Source: Candidatus Poribacteria bacterium
GTDB taxonomy: Bacteria; Poribacteria; WGA-4E; GCA-2687025
Reading direction: 5' to 3'
Assembly: GCA_026004875.1 (NCBI GenBank)
Contig: BPJZ01000002.1
Span: forward strand, 98,995-162,994
Length of the DNA: 64,000 bases
Shown: positions 21,465 to 31,195 of the stretch, piece by piece
Layout: every line of letters starts with the position of its first letter
How positions within the stretch are numbered: position 1 is the stretch's first letter
Made by a program: the position numbers and the translations under genes
The notes under the pieces: generated by a model
Databases searched by the model: none
What the model was told of the DNA's origin: nothing
Seen by the model: only the letters and a program-made list of their open reading frames with translations

Positions 21465-23025
21465 TCACCGCATCGCCAAGCGGGTCAACGTCTCCTGAAC
21501 GGCCTCCAAGCTCAAGACCGTTTCCCGCGAGAGGTCCAGCGCCAAGCGGGGCATCACCCCAAGCAGGACCACCAGGAGCGCCAGCGGAACCAACGCCAGC
21601 AGCTCTCGGGGACGAACGTCGGGCAAGCCGCTCACCTCCCGGGTTCGGCTGACCTAAAAACATCCGCTGAATCGTCCAGAGGAAATAGGCCGCTCCGATG
21701 ACGACTCCGATCACCGAAACCAACGCATAGAGCGGATAGGTCTTCCAAGCGCCCAGGAGGGAGAGGAACTCCCCGACAAACCCACTCAACCCCGGCAACC
21801 CCAGCGAGCCAAAGAAGGCCACCGCCATCAGGAACGTGTAGACAGGCATCACGGTGGCCAGCCCCCCAAAGCCCTTCTGCCCTGCTTTGGAAGGATCCAC
21901 GCCGTAAAGCTGGAGCAGCGCCGGGTCCTCCGGATAGACGATAAAACGATGGTGCGCCCGGACGTAAACCACGCCGACGATCAAAAAGAGCATGCCGCTG
22001 AGCAGCCCATGGCTCACCATCTGGAAGATGGCCCCGTTCACCCCCTCCGGCGTTCGGGCGGCGATCCCCAACAGCACAAACCCCATGTGCCCGATGCTGG
22101 AGTAGGCGACGAGCTTCTTCATGTCCAACTGGGCCATGGCGCAAAAGGCACCGTAGATGATGTTGACCACGCCCAGGACGGCCAAAAAGCGCCACCAGCC
22201 CTCCGAGGCGTCCCCTAACACTTGGAGGTTGATTCGGGCCAACCCGTAGGTCCCCATCTTCAGGAGAATTCCTGCCAGGATCACACTAATCGGCGTGGGC
22301 GCTTCCACGTGAGCGTCGGGCAACCACGTGTGGAACGGGAAGATCGGCACCTTAATGGCAAACCCCAAATAAAAGCCCAACCAGAGCCAATTGAGAACCC
22401 AGACAGGGAGGTTTTTGGCCGCCAGCTCCGGGATCGCAAAGGTTCGTGCGCCCGCCGGGCCGGAGAGGAAGTATAGCGCCAAGATCGCCACCAGCATGAA
22501 CACGCTGCCAAAAAGCGTGTAGAGAAAGAACTTAATCGCGGCGTACTCCCGGCGAGGGCCGCCCCAGTAGCCGATGAGGAAGTACATCGGGAGCAGCGTC
22601 AGCTCAAAGAAGACATAAAAGAGGATCAGGTCCTGAGCGATGAAAAAGCCGAGCATCCCAGCAACCAGCAACAGATAGAGGAAGAAATAGCTCTTTTCTG
22701 TGCCGCTTCGGTGGCTCTCCTCTTCGATCCGCCAAGAGGCGATCACGCCGATCACCGAGATGACCGCCGTCAGAAGCACCAAGGCCACACTCAAGCCGTC
22801 TACGCCCAGGAAGTATTCGATGTGAAATGCTGGAATCCAGGCGGCCCGCTCGACGAACTGGAGTCCTCCGCTCTGCGTCTGGAAGCCCACTCCGATCGCC
22901 AGCGCCACTCCCAAAGAGACCAACGTCGCCAGCAGGGCGATCGCCCGGCTCCACCGGCGAGGAGCCAAGAGGATCACCACCATCCCGACGACCGGCGCCA
23001 ACCACAACAGCGACAACAGTCCCAT
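21465..23025 (-). CDS. nuoM: NADH-quinone oxidoreductase subunit M (frameshifted near 3' end)
   Basis: Antiporter-like proton-pumping subunit. Diagnostic segments are FYVFFELTLLPMYFLIG (conserved Glu), PFHTWLPDAHVEAPTPISV and YSSIGHMGFVLLGI. A frame change near 21645 moves the C-terminus into the frame that ends at 21465 and encodes the last helix (LLALVPLALLVVLLGVMP); without correction the tail reads as low-complexity nonsense. About 520 residues, as expected. It lies 22 bases after nuoL. Confidence 0.92.
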
Positions 23026-23047
23026 CGTTTTGGTTCCTCTCCCCTCT

Positions 23048-25165
23048 TTAACGGAACGCCGCGGAGATCAAGAACGCCAACGCGACCAGCCCGCTGAAGA
23101 CGACCAACAGGTACCCCTGAATGTAGCCGGTCTGAAGCTGTCGAAAGCCGGCCCCCAACTGCCGGAGCAGCCAGGCGACCCCGTTGACCGCGCCGTCCAC
23201 CACGTACCGATCTATCGCACCGGTAACCCAGGTGAACGAATGGCGTGCCCCGACAACCAGATAGGCGAGCCCGTTGACTGCGCCGTCAATAACCCGCAGG
23301 TCGAAGCGCCCACTCCACTGGCTCAACCGGTGGGCGTTGCGGACGAACGCCCAGTCGTATAACGCATCCAAGCCGTACTTCGCCTCCAAGACCCGCGCGA
23401 ACTGACCCTGGGCGAAGCGCTCCGTCGACCAACGTCGGTAGAGGTAAAACAGCGCCGCGACTAGAACGCCTAACAGAGCCAACCCCACCGAGAGGACCAT
23501 CGTCCATAAGTGAACGCTCGCCGGGCCATGGCCGTGAGCCTCGGCGCGATGTGCGGCCTCCGGGAGCCACCCCTCCGCTCCGCTGAGCACCTCCGCGATC
23601 CATCCCTCCGAAGCCGGATGAAGCGACCAGAAGATCCAGAGCGCAAAGAAGGCCAGAACGGCCAACGGCACGGTCATCACCCAGGAGGACTCGCGCACCT
23701 CGGCCAGCGCCCCCCGAACGGCGTCGGCCTCCGGCCCAAGAGCTCGACCGCCCGGTGTCCCCGCGAAGGTCCAGAAGACCAAGCGAAACATGTAAAAGGC
23801 GGTCATCGCCGCCGCGATGAACCCAAAGACCGCCAGCATCAGATGCTGCGGATGCTCCAGGACATAGGCCAACGAGCCGGCTAGAATCGCGTCCTTGCTG
23901 AGAAACCCGGCCGTCAGAGGAATTCCGCTGATCGCCAGCGTGGCGATCAAGAAGGTCCCAAAGGTCAGCGGCATCCTTCGCCGAAGTCCCCCCATGTTCC
24001 GCATGTCCTGAGCGTCGGCGTGAAGATGATGCCGATGAAACGCCTCGTGTAGCGCATGAATGACGCTTCCAGAGCCCAAAAACAGACAGGCTTTAAAAAA
24101 TGCATGGGTCAGCAGGTGGAACAGCGCTGCCGTGTAGTTCCCCACGCCGACGGCCAGCATCATATATCCCAGTTGGCTGACCGTCGAGTAGGCGAGCACC
24201 CGCTTAATGTCCGTCTGGACCAGCGCGATACTCGCGGCAAAGAGCGCCGTAAAGCCGCCCACATAGGCGACCACCAGGAGCGTCCGCTCGTCGAACAGCC
24301 CGACCTGGAGCATCCGTGCCGCTAGATAGACACCCGCGGCGACCATGGTCGCCGCGTGGATCAACGCGCTGACCGGTGTTGGTCCCTCCATCGCATCGGG
24401 AAGCCAGGTGTGAAGCGGAAACTGAGCCGACTTGCCAACCGCCCCAGCAAAGAGGAACAGCCCCGCTAGCGTCAGCAACCATCCCTTAATCGCCCCCGCC
24501 TGTACCCCTTGAGCCACCTCCGGCAACCGAAGGCTCCCCACCGACGCCCAGACGATCGCCAGGCCGATCAGCAACAGCACGTCCCCCACCCGCGTTGTCA
24601 GGAACGCTTTGATCGCCGCGTCTTGGGCCGACTTCCGTTCGTAGTAGAACCCGATCAGCAGGTAGGAGCAAAGGCCCATTAGCTCCCAGCCAATGAACAG
24701 CGTCAGGAGGTTGTCCGAGAGGGTCAACAGGATCATCGCAAAAGTGAACAGCGAAAGGTAGGCAAAAAAGCGCGAGTAGTAGGGCTCCGGTTCTCCGTCC
24801 CGGACCTTCATGTACTCTACCGAGAAGAGATGGATCATCAGACAGACCAAGGTCACCATGAAGAGAAGGACCTTTGTCGTGTTGTCCACCATCAAGCCGA
24901 CCTGAAAGGAGAGGGGGCCCAAGTCTATCCAGCGGAGCGGCGCTTGGGGCACCCAGAGGACCGCCGTCGGCTCAAAGAGATGAGGCACCACCCCAACCAA
25001 CACAAGGAAAAAGGGCACCCCCACGCCCAACAGAGAGACCACCGCGCCCGCAACGCGCGGCCCTCGCACCCAGCGACCCACCAGGAGAATCTGAATCAGA
25101 AAGGCCACCAGAGGCGCAAACAGCACGATCGCCAGGAGGGTTCCCGAAAGCTCCACCGGTTTCAC
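23048..25165 (-). CDS. nuoL: NADH-quinone oxidoreductase subunit L
   Basis: Intact, 705 residues. The antiporter core shows WELMGLCSYLLIGFYYER, FPLHTWLPDAMEGPTPVSALIHAATMV and YSTVSQLGYMMLAVG. The long C-terminal lateral helix and final helix of NuoL are present (residues about 560-705), and this region is what separates NuoL from NuoM and NuoN. It is a distal proton channel of complex I in the cytoplasmic membrane. The start is a GTG overlapping the nuoK stop. Confidence 0.96.
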   Translation of the reverse strand: MKPVELSGTLLAIVLFAPLVAFLIQILLVGRWVRGPRVAGAVVSLLGVGVPFFLVLVGVVPHLFEPTAVLWVPQAPLRWIDLGPLSFQVGLMVDNTTKVLLFMVTLVCLMIHLFSVEYMKVRDGEPEPYYSRFFAYLSLFTFAMILLTLSDNLLTLFIGWELMGLCSYLLIGFYYERKSAQDAAIKAFLTTRVGDVLLLIGLAIVWASVGSLRLPEVAQGVQAGAIKGWLLTLAGLFLFAGAVGKSAQFPLHTWLPDAMEGPTPVSALIHAATMVAAGVYLAARMLQVGLFDERTLLVVAYVGGFTALFAASIALVQTDIKRVLAYSTVSQLGYMMLAVGVGNYTAALFHLLTHAFFKACLFLGSGSVIHALHEAFHRHHLHADAQDMRNMGGLRRRMPLTFGTFLIATLAISGIPLTAGFLSKDAILAGSLAYVLEHPQHLMLAVFGFIAAAMTAFYMFRLVFWTFAGTPGGRALGPEADAVRGALAEVRESSWVMTVPLAVLAFFALWIFWSLHPASEGWIAEVLSGAEGWLPEAAHRAEAHGHGPASVHLWTMVLSVGLALLGVLVAALFYLYRRWSTERFAQGQFARVLEAKYGLDALYDWAFVRNAHRLSQWSGRFDLRVIDGAVNGLAYLVVGARHSFTWVTGAIDRYVVDGAVNGVAWLLRQLGAGFRQLQTGYIQGYLLVVFSGLVALAFLISAAFR

Positions 25166-25467
25166 CCCTTCAACTCGGTGGTCTCATCCGGATTGATGGT
25201 CGCCAGCTCTTGATAGATGTCCAGGATGATCGCCAACGCAATGGCCGCTTCCGCCGCCGCCAGGACGATGACGAACAGGCCGACCACCTGACCCAAGACC
25301 CCACCGAGGACGTACTTTGAGAAGGCCACAAAGTTCAGGTTCGCCGCGTTCAGGATCAGCTCAACGCCCATCAGCATCGCGATGGCGTTCCGGCGGGTCA
25401 GGACGGCGAACATCCCAAACACAAACAACAAGCTGCTGACAGCCAAGTAGTGGGTCAGCGTGATCAC
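25162..25467 (-). CDS. nuoK: NADH-quinone oxidoreductase subunit K
   Basis: 101 residues with three helices and the two membrane glutamates of the family, GVELILNAANLNFVAF and AAAEAAIALAIIL. Length is standard. Starts with GTG overlapping the nuoJ stop and ends overlapping the nuoL start, so translation is coupled along the operon. Confidence 0.96.
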   Translation of the reverse strand: MITLTHYLAVSSLLFVFGMFAVLTRRNAIAMLMGVELILNAANLNFVAFSKYVLGGVLGQVVGLFVIVLAAAEAAIALAIILDIYQELATINPDETTELKG

Positions 25468-26420
25468 GGCGTAATCCCCTTTCGTGCGATAATCGCCGCG
25501 CCCATCAGGGCGACCAGAAGGATCAGCCCGGCCACCTCAAAGGGGAGGAGAAACTCACCTAGCATTAGCGCGTCCCCCAGGCCCGCCGTTGTGCTCAGAG
25601 GGGTCAGAACGCGGAGCGCTGGATCCTCCCGGAGCCGACGATAGACCGCCTCAGAGAGCCCCTGAACTCGGACGGCTCGGAGCCCCTGAACGGCGATCAG
25701 CCGGAGGTCCTCCCGCGGACTCAGCGGCTGCAGGATTTCGGCGATCCGGGAGGGATCGAGCGGAGCCATTCCGTCGGAGGCCGGCGTGCCCTTTCGCTCC
25801 AACGCGATCTGGAGTCGTTCCGGAGCTCCCCAGACCTCTTGGACCTGGATGACGTACAGCCGAGAGGAGGAAGGCCTCGCCGCCTGAAGGCCTCTCTCCA
25901 CCGCCCGCCGAGCGTCGCGCACCGCCTCAGGGCGAAGTGGTCCGGCTCCCTGGAAGGTCAACACAACGCGAGCCGTCTCCGACTGAAGCCGCGCGCTCTC
26001 GGCACCCAACTCCCGGAGGAGTCGAGCCACTCGCCGGGCCGTCTCGCCGTCAGAGTCTTCGAAGACAAGCGTTCGGTTGTTGGGAAGCTCCGACCGGCCC
26101 ACATGGAGGAGAAATCCCAGGAGGATCAATCCGACGAACGTCGCCGGGAGCAGTTGCCCGACCGGCGCCCGCAGCTGCATGATCAACCGTCCGCTGGTCA
26201 TCATCACGCCAAAGAGGACTAACACCAGGATTCCCCCGACGTAGACCAACAGCTGGATAACGGCCAAAAAGTCGGCGTCCAGAAGGACGTAAAACCCGGC
26301 CACCGCCCCCAGGCTGACCATCAACGCAAAGGCGGCGTGCACCACGTTCCGAGTCGTCACCACGACTCCCGCAAAGACAACCGCCACTCCGGCGAGCAGA
26401 TAAAAGACGACCGCTTCCAT
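25464..26420 (-). CDS. nuoJ: NADH-quinone oxidoreductase subunit J with large insertion
   Basis: 318 residues, far above the 160-200 usual for NuoJ. Helices 1-4 occupy residues 1-107 and include the family core VIQLLVYVGGILVLVLFGVMM (helix 3). The final helix is at 293-313 with LLPFEVAGLILLVALMGAA. Between them, residues about 112-280 form a soluble, charged alpha/beta-looking insertion (ARRVARLLRELGAESARL, SRLYVIQVQEVWGAPERLQ, LRLIAVQGLRAVRVQ). By the normal topology this loop would face the periplasm. The frame is unbroken, so the insertion is not an artefact. Neighbours nuoH and nuoK are adjacent and no nuoI lies between H and J. Confidence 0.9.
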   Translation of the reverse strand: MEAVVFYLLAGVAVVFAGVVVTTRNVVHAAFALMVSLGAVAGFYVLLDADFLAVIQLLVYVGGILVLVLFGVMMTSGRLIMQLRAPVGQLLPATFVGLILLGFLLHVGRSELPNNRTLVFEDSDGETARRVARLLRELGAESARLQSETARVVLTFQGAGPLRPEAVRDARRAVERGLQAARPSSSRLYVIQVQEVWGAPERLQIALERKGTPASDGMAPLDPSRIAEILQPLSPREDLRLIAVQGLRAVRVQGLSEAVYRRLREDPALRVLTPLSTTAGLGDALMLGEFLLPFEVAGLILLVALMGAAIIARKGITP

Positions 26421-26423
26421 CGG

Positions 26424-27633
26424 CTATGGCCTCCGCGGCGCCGCCGCGGGACGCGGCTGGGGCCCCCCAGAAAACGCATACACCCCCAACAGGGCCACCA
26501 GGACCGGCACTACTACCCAGGCGATCCCGTTTGGTCCGATTCGCCACCCGCCGATCGTCAGGCCGACCCCCTCTTGCGCTAACAGCTCCAGGATGCCGGT
26601 TCCCAGCACGTTCACCAGTCCGATCGGGAGGAAGTACTTCCAACAAAGCGCCATCAACTGATCCACCCGAACGCGCGGGAGCGTCCAGCGGAGCCACATC
26701 ATCACAAACACCAACAGGACCGTCTTGAGGGCAAACCAGACAACGCCGGGCAGCAGGTCCCACCCGGGGATCGGACCGCTCCAACCGCCCAAAAAGAGTG
26801 TCGTCGCGATTGCCGAAACGATCACCATGTTTGTGTACTCTGCCATAAAGAAGTAGGCGAAGCGGATTCCGCTGTACTCGGTGTGGAACCCGGCGACGAT
26901 CTCCGATTCCGCCTCCGGCAGGTCAAAGGGGGTCCGGTTTACCTCCGCGATCGCTGAGATATAGTAGAGAAACGCGCTGATAAACAGGAACGGCTGCCGG
27001 AAGATTAACCAATGGTGAACCCCTCCCGCCTGGTCGTAGACCACCCGCTGCGGGTTGAGCGTTCCTGTCGCCAGGACGACGACCAGTACGGCAAGCCCCA
27101 AGGGGATCTCGTAACTGACAATCTGAGCCGCCGCCCGCATCGCACCAAAGAGCGAGTACTTGCTGTTAGAAGCCCATCCGGCCATGATGATCCCCAACAC
27201 CACCAGCGAGGAGATCGCCAGATACAGGAACAGCCCCAGGTCGTAGTTGCCGATCAGGGAGGAACGGAAGGGGGGAACCACCGAAGCCACCGCCACCGAA
27301 GCCCCAAAGACCAGATAAGGAGCAAAGCGGAAGAGCACCCGATCCGGACTCTGGCGGGATGATGTCCTCTTTAAAGATCAACTTGATCGCGTCGGCGATC
27401 GTGACCAGCAGTCCCCACGGTCCGACCCGTGTTGGTCCCAGCCGGTCTTGAAAGTAGGCTGAGACCTTCCGCTCCATCAGGACGAAGACCACCGGAAAGA
27501 GGAAGACAATCCCCAGCGTGATCGCACCAAAGAGAACCAACAGGAACAACAGCCAAAGGGAGACCGGAACGGCGGCCAGGAACTCTATCCCCAGCCTCAA
27601 AACGAAGAACTCTCGGATCCGATCGGCAGCCAA
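26424..27633 (-). CDS. nuoH: NADH-quinone oxidoreductase subunit H (frameshifted)
   Basis: Quinone-site subunit joining the peripheral and membrane arms. Typical segments are [59 protein letters not shown] and [14 protein letters not shown]. One indel near 27350 splits the gene. No ATG exists in frame at the expected start; TTG 27633 ([17 protein letters not shown]) is my best choice. About 400 residues. Followed by nuoJ after 3 bases. Confidence 0.92.
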
Positions 27634-27674
27634 CCATAAGGGATGTACCCAGCACAGCCCCCCCTTCCGACAGT

Positions 27675-28829
27675 CTAGCGGTCCACCTCCCCTAAGACGA
27701 TATCGATACTTCCCAGGATCACGATGATATCGGCGACCAGATGCCCCCGGCTGACAACGTGCATTCCGCTTAAGGCACAGAAACTCGGCGCGCGGACCTT
27801 GACCCGGAACGGCGTCGGGGACCCGTCGCTGATGATGTGGTACCCCAACTCTCCGCGCGGCGTCTCGGTGCGATGGTAGATCTCCCCCGCCGGCGGCCGG
27901 ACCGTTCCGCGCCGCATTCCGTTGATGTTGGGGTCTTCCAAAAGCCCTCGTTCCTCCATCTGTTGGAGGCATTGGCGGAGGATGCGGCAGCTTTGGCGCA
28001 TCTCCTCCATCCGCACATAAGCCCGGTCCCAGGAGTCCCCGTGCTCGCCGACGGGGACTTCAAACTCGAACCGGTCGTAAATCCCGTAAGGCTCGTCCTT
28101 CCGAAGGTCCCACCGGACGCCGGAGCCGCGAAGGTTCGGTCCGGTCCAGCCGTAAGCGATCGCCTGCTCCGCTGTAAAGACACCGACGTTTTTTGGTCCG
28201 CTCCAGGAAGATTTTGTTATAAAGAATGAGGTCGTTATAGGCGTCAATGTTCGGTTCGAAGTAGTCCAAAAAGCGCCGGAGGTGCTCCGGAAAGTCGGGG
28301 GTCAGGTCTCTGGCGACGCCCCCGATCCGGATGTAGTTGTACAGCAGCCGGGCGCCGCTTACCTTCTCAAAGAGGCTCAGCACCTCCTCTCGATCCCGCA
28401 TCGCATAAAGAAACGGCGTCATCGCGCCGGTGTCCATGGCGAAGGTGCCAAACCAGAGCAGATGGCTGGCGATTCGGTTCAGTTCGCACATGATCACTCG
28501 GATGTAGTGGGCCTTCTCCGGCACCTCCACCGGCCTGCCGCCCAGCTCCATCAACCGCTCGACGGCCAGCACAAAGCCCATCTCATTGTTCATCGCCGAG
28601 AGGTAGTCCATCCGGTCGGTGTAGGGGACGATCTGCGGGTAGGTCAGGGCCTCGGCGTGTTTTTTCAAAGTTCCGGTGCAGATATCCGATATGAGGGATC
28701 GCCTCCTCGACGATCTCCCCGTCGGTGATCAGCTGGAGCCGCAGGACGCCGTGGGTGCTAGGGTGTTGCGGCCCCCATGTTGAGGATCATCTCGTCGGAG
28801 CGCAGTTCTCGCGGAGCGGCGCGGCGCAT
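27675..28829 (-). CDS. nuoD: NADH-quinone oxidoreductase subunit D (frameshifted)
   Basis: Peripheral-arm 49-kDa-type subunit of about 385 residues that forms the quinone pocket with NuoB. The [13 protein letters not shown] signature appears once a G-run near 28775 is corrected. Two further indels lie near 28670 and 28195. The body shows [28 protein letters not shown] and [16 protein letters not shown], and the C-terminus [18 protein letters not shown]. The start ATG overlaps the nuoC stop by one base (TGATG). Confidence 0.92.
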
Positions 28830-29338
28830 CAGTAGGGCACCTTCATTTCCCCGGTAGTACTCCTGAACCTTGTAGTCCTTCCGGAGCGGATACCCCTCCC
28901 AGCCCTCCGGAAGGATCAGCGGACGCAGGTCGGAATGACCGTCAAAAACGATCCCAAACAGGTCGCGGGTCTCCCGTTCGTGCCAGGCGGCGACGGGCCA
29001 AAGCTTCTCGACGGTCGGCAGATGGGGATCGCTGCGCGGCCGTTGTCGGCGCGCAGGGCGATCTTGTGTCGATGGCTCATCGAGTGAAGATGGTAGATCA
29101 CGCTCAGCACCGGACCGTTGTCCACTCCACTGAGGGACATCAGCGCCTCAAAGCGGGTGGCTTCGTGCTCCTTCAAGTAGCGGCAGACCGCTGCGATCTG
29201 CGCCCCGGCAACGTGGATCTGAGGCGGATCGAAGACGATAGGGTTACGCCGGTCGCTGGTGTCCGTCTGGTAGAGAGCCAGGATCGTCTTTTCGCCAAAC
29301 CGTTCGCGCAGCAGCTGGAAGATCTCCTGAGCGGTCAT
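28829..29338 (-). CDS. nuoC: NADH-quinone oxidoreductase subunit C (frameshifted)
   Basis: Peripheral-arm 30-kDa-type subunit. The N-terminal part shows [21 protein letters not shown] and [18 protein letters not shown]. After an indel near 29030 the family block [12 protein letters not shown], then [23 protein letters not shown], appears. In the final frame there is no stop before nuoD, giving an apparent NuoCD chain. A 1-base shift near 28850 would give a short tail ending MKVPY at TGATG, matching the overlapped style of the rest of the operon, so I call two genes. Confidence 0.88.
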
Positions 29339-29825
29339 CGCTTTGGCTTCTCCACCTTTGTGCGGCGAATCTTCTCTTGGAGCTTCAGGAGCCCCTCCAG
29401 GAGCGCTTCTGGGCGCGGTGGACAGCCGGGAACGTAGACGTCCACCGGAATGATCCGGTCACCCCCTTGAGGACCGAGTAGCCGTGTTGCCAGTAGGGCC
29501 CGCCGCTAGTGGCGCAGCTTCCCATCGAGATGACGTACTTTGGCTCTGCCATCTGCTCGTAAAGCCGCTTGACCCGAAGGGCCATCTTCATCGTCACCGT
29601 CCCGGCGACGATCATCAGGTCGGCCTGGCGCGGGGTGGCGCGTGGGACGCCCGCCCCAAAGCGGTCCAAGTCATTGTGCGAAGCGCCGGTGGCCATGAAC
29701 TCGATCGCACAGCAGGCCAGGCCAAAAGTCATCGGCCACAGGGAGGAGAGTCGCGCCCAGTTGACCATCCGGTCTACCGTTGTCAGGATCACGCCCGGCT
29801 CAACGTGATCTTCCACGATCCTCAT
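29335..29825 (-). CDS. nuoB: NADH-quinone oxidoreductase subunit B (frameshifted)
   Basis: Carries the terminal iron-sulfur cluster N2. Cysteine ligands are in [21 protein letters not shown] and, after correcting an indel near 29460, [15 protein letters not shown]. About 163 residues. Start overlaps the nuoA stop (ATGA) and stop overlaps the nuoC start. Confidence 0.94.
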
Positions 29826-30259
29826 CCGGCCGCCTCCTCCTCAGGATGCTCCCGGTGCCCCACGACGCGCGCGATCCGCTCCGAATGCCGCCGATGGTAG
29901 CTCCGGACCCATTCCAGGTCCCCCTTGGCCCAGACGTAGGCCAACCCCACCGCGAGCATCAGGATGAAAACGAACATCTCAACAAAGGCGATCCACCCCA
30001 CCTGGCGGAAGACCCTCGCCCAGGGAAAGAGGAAGGCGATCTCCACGTCGAAGATCAAAAAGATCAACGCGACGATGAAAAAACGGATGTTGAACTTGAT
30101 CCGGGCGTCGTCTACGGGGTCCTCGCCGCACTCGTAAGGGATCCGCTTTTCCGCGAGGTCTAACCGGAGGTGTACCAAACGAGAGAGGAGGTTCAACAAC
30201 AACACAAACGCGGACGCCAGCGTCAGGAAGACCGCGACGTTGGCGAACTGCACATGCAT
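29822..30259 (-). CDS. nuoA: NADH-quinone oxidoreductase subunit A
   Basis: Intact, about 145 residues with three helices. The conserved loop after the first helix reads [24 protein letters not shown], the NuoA signature. I chose ATG 30259, just ahead of [13 protein letters not shown]; the mRNA leader contains AGGAGGAGAAAGGAG. First gene of the operon. Confidence 0.95.
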   Translation of the reverse strand: MHVQFANVAVFLTLASAFVLLLNLLSRLVHLRLDLAEKRIPYECGEDPVDDARIKFNIRFFIVALIFLIFDVEIAFLFPWARVFRQVGWIAFVEMFVFILMLAVGLAYVWAKGDLEWVRSYHRRHSERIARVVGHREHPEEEAAG

Positions 30260-30311
30260 AGCGCAAGCGCTCCTTTCTCCTCCTGCTCTCCACTCGATCT
30301 CAACCCGGAGG

Positions 30312-30340
30312 ATTATAGCACCCTGATTGGAACGCTCCAA
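30312..30340 (-). promoter_or_regulatory. Sigma70-like promoter of the nuo operon
   Basis: On the minus strand TTGGAG (30340-30335) and a perfect TATAAT (30317-30312) are spaced by exactly 17 bases. It lies between comB-like and nuoA and gives a leader of about 45 bases. No operator-like repeat is evident. Confidence 0.65.
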
Positions 30341-30365
30341 CCCCCCTGTACATTTAGCACATTTT

Positions 30366-31109
30366 TCAGTTTGGTGAGCCTGAAGAGATGAGGACTCTCC
30401 CCTCGACGAGGCGGGGGACCAACCCGATCCGATCCACCGCTGCCGCGAGCCGGATGTCCCTTTCGAAGCCGTCGGCCCGCAGCCGCTGTCCGTGCTCCGT
30501 TTGGGCAAGGGCCTCCGGGAGCGGAAGGCCTCGCCCCCGCCAGGCAGCCAAGACCAGCCGGGCCGAGTCGCTGAGCTGGTCAAACGCCCCGGCGACGGCC
30601 TCCACGATCGCCCCGGCCAGCAGCCCGTCCTCCATCGCGTACCGACGATGCGAGCCGGCACAGGCCAGCAGCACATCCCCCGAAAGCCCTAAGATTTGCC
30701 GACAGACCGCCGAAAGGTTGAGGAATCCCCCAATCCAGACCTCCCTGGCCGGCGCCAGCGCGCGAATCAGACGGGTTCCGTTGGTCGTCGTCAGGAGGAG
30801 GAGCTTGTCCTTTACCCGCTCCCGGGTATACTCTGCGGGAGAGTTGCCAAGGTCGAAGCCCTCCGGGGGACGGTTGTGTCGCTCGCCACAGAGGAGAGCG
30901 TCGGGGAACCGAGTCGCCTTAAGATGGTGAGCCTCTTGAAGGGTGGCAGCGGGGACTACCGCCGCCGCGCCCTGGGAGAGCGCCACGAGAATTGTTGAGG
31001 TGGCCCGGAGCACGTCGATGGCCACCACCACGCGATCGGCGGCCTGCTCGCCCGCCGAAGCGGGGTCGTCTAAATAAAGCAACACGTCCAGCCGACGAGA
31101 GGGAACCAT
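30366..31109 (-). CDS. 2-phosphosulfolactate phosphatase family protein (ComB-like)
   Basis: 247 residues, intact. The family pattern is clear: VVVAIDVLRATSTILVAL near the N-terminus, then LLCGERHNRPPEGFDLGNSPAEY, TTTNGTRLI and LLACAGSHRRYAMEDGLLAGAIV. In methanogens ComB dephosphorylates 2-phosphosulfolactate in coenzyme M synthesis; many bacteria that do not make coenzyme M carry homologues of uncertain substrate. No other coenzyme M genes are in the window. Divergent from the GNAT gene. Confidence 0.8.
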   Translation of the reverse strand: MVPSRRLDVLLYLDDPASAGEQAADRVVVAIDVLRATSTILVALSQGAAAVVPAATLQEAHHLKATRFPDALLCGERHNRPPEGFDLGNSPAEYTRERVKDKLLLLTTTNGTRLIRALAPAREVWIGGFLNLSAVCRQILGLSGDVLLACAGSHRRYAMEDGLLAGAIVEAVAGAFDQLSDSARLVLAAWRGRGLPLPEALAQTEHGQRLRADGFERDIRLAAAVDRIGLVPRLVEGRVLISSGSPN

Positions 31110-31195
31110 AGGCCGATCCGCTCCGTTTTCCTTTGAGCGACAACGGCTCAGGAAGCCGCACGAACGATAGAATGATAACGGAGAGAGGAGACCTC

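Noticed and set aside
28829..29338. NuoC-NuoD fusion
   Set aside because: A single-base shift near 28,850 gives a NuoC tail ending MKVPY at a TGATG overlap, matching the style of neighbouring junctions.
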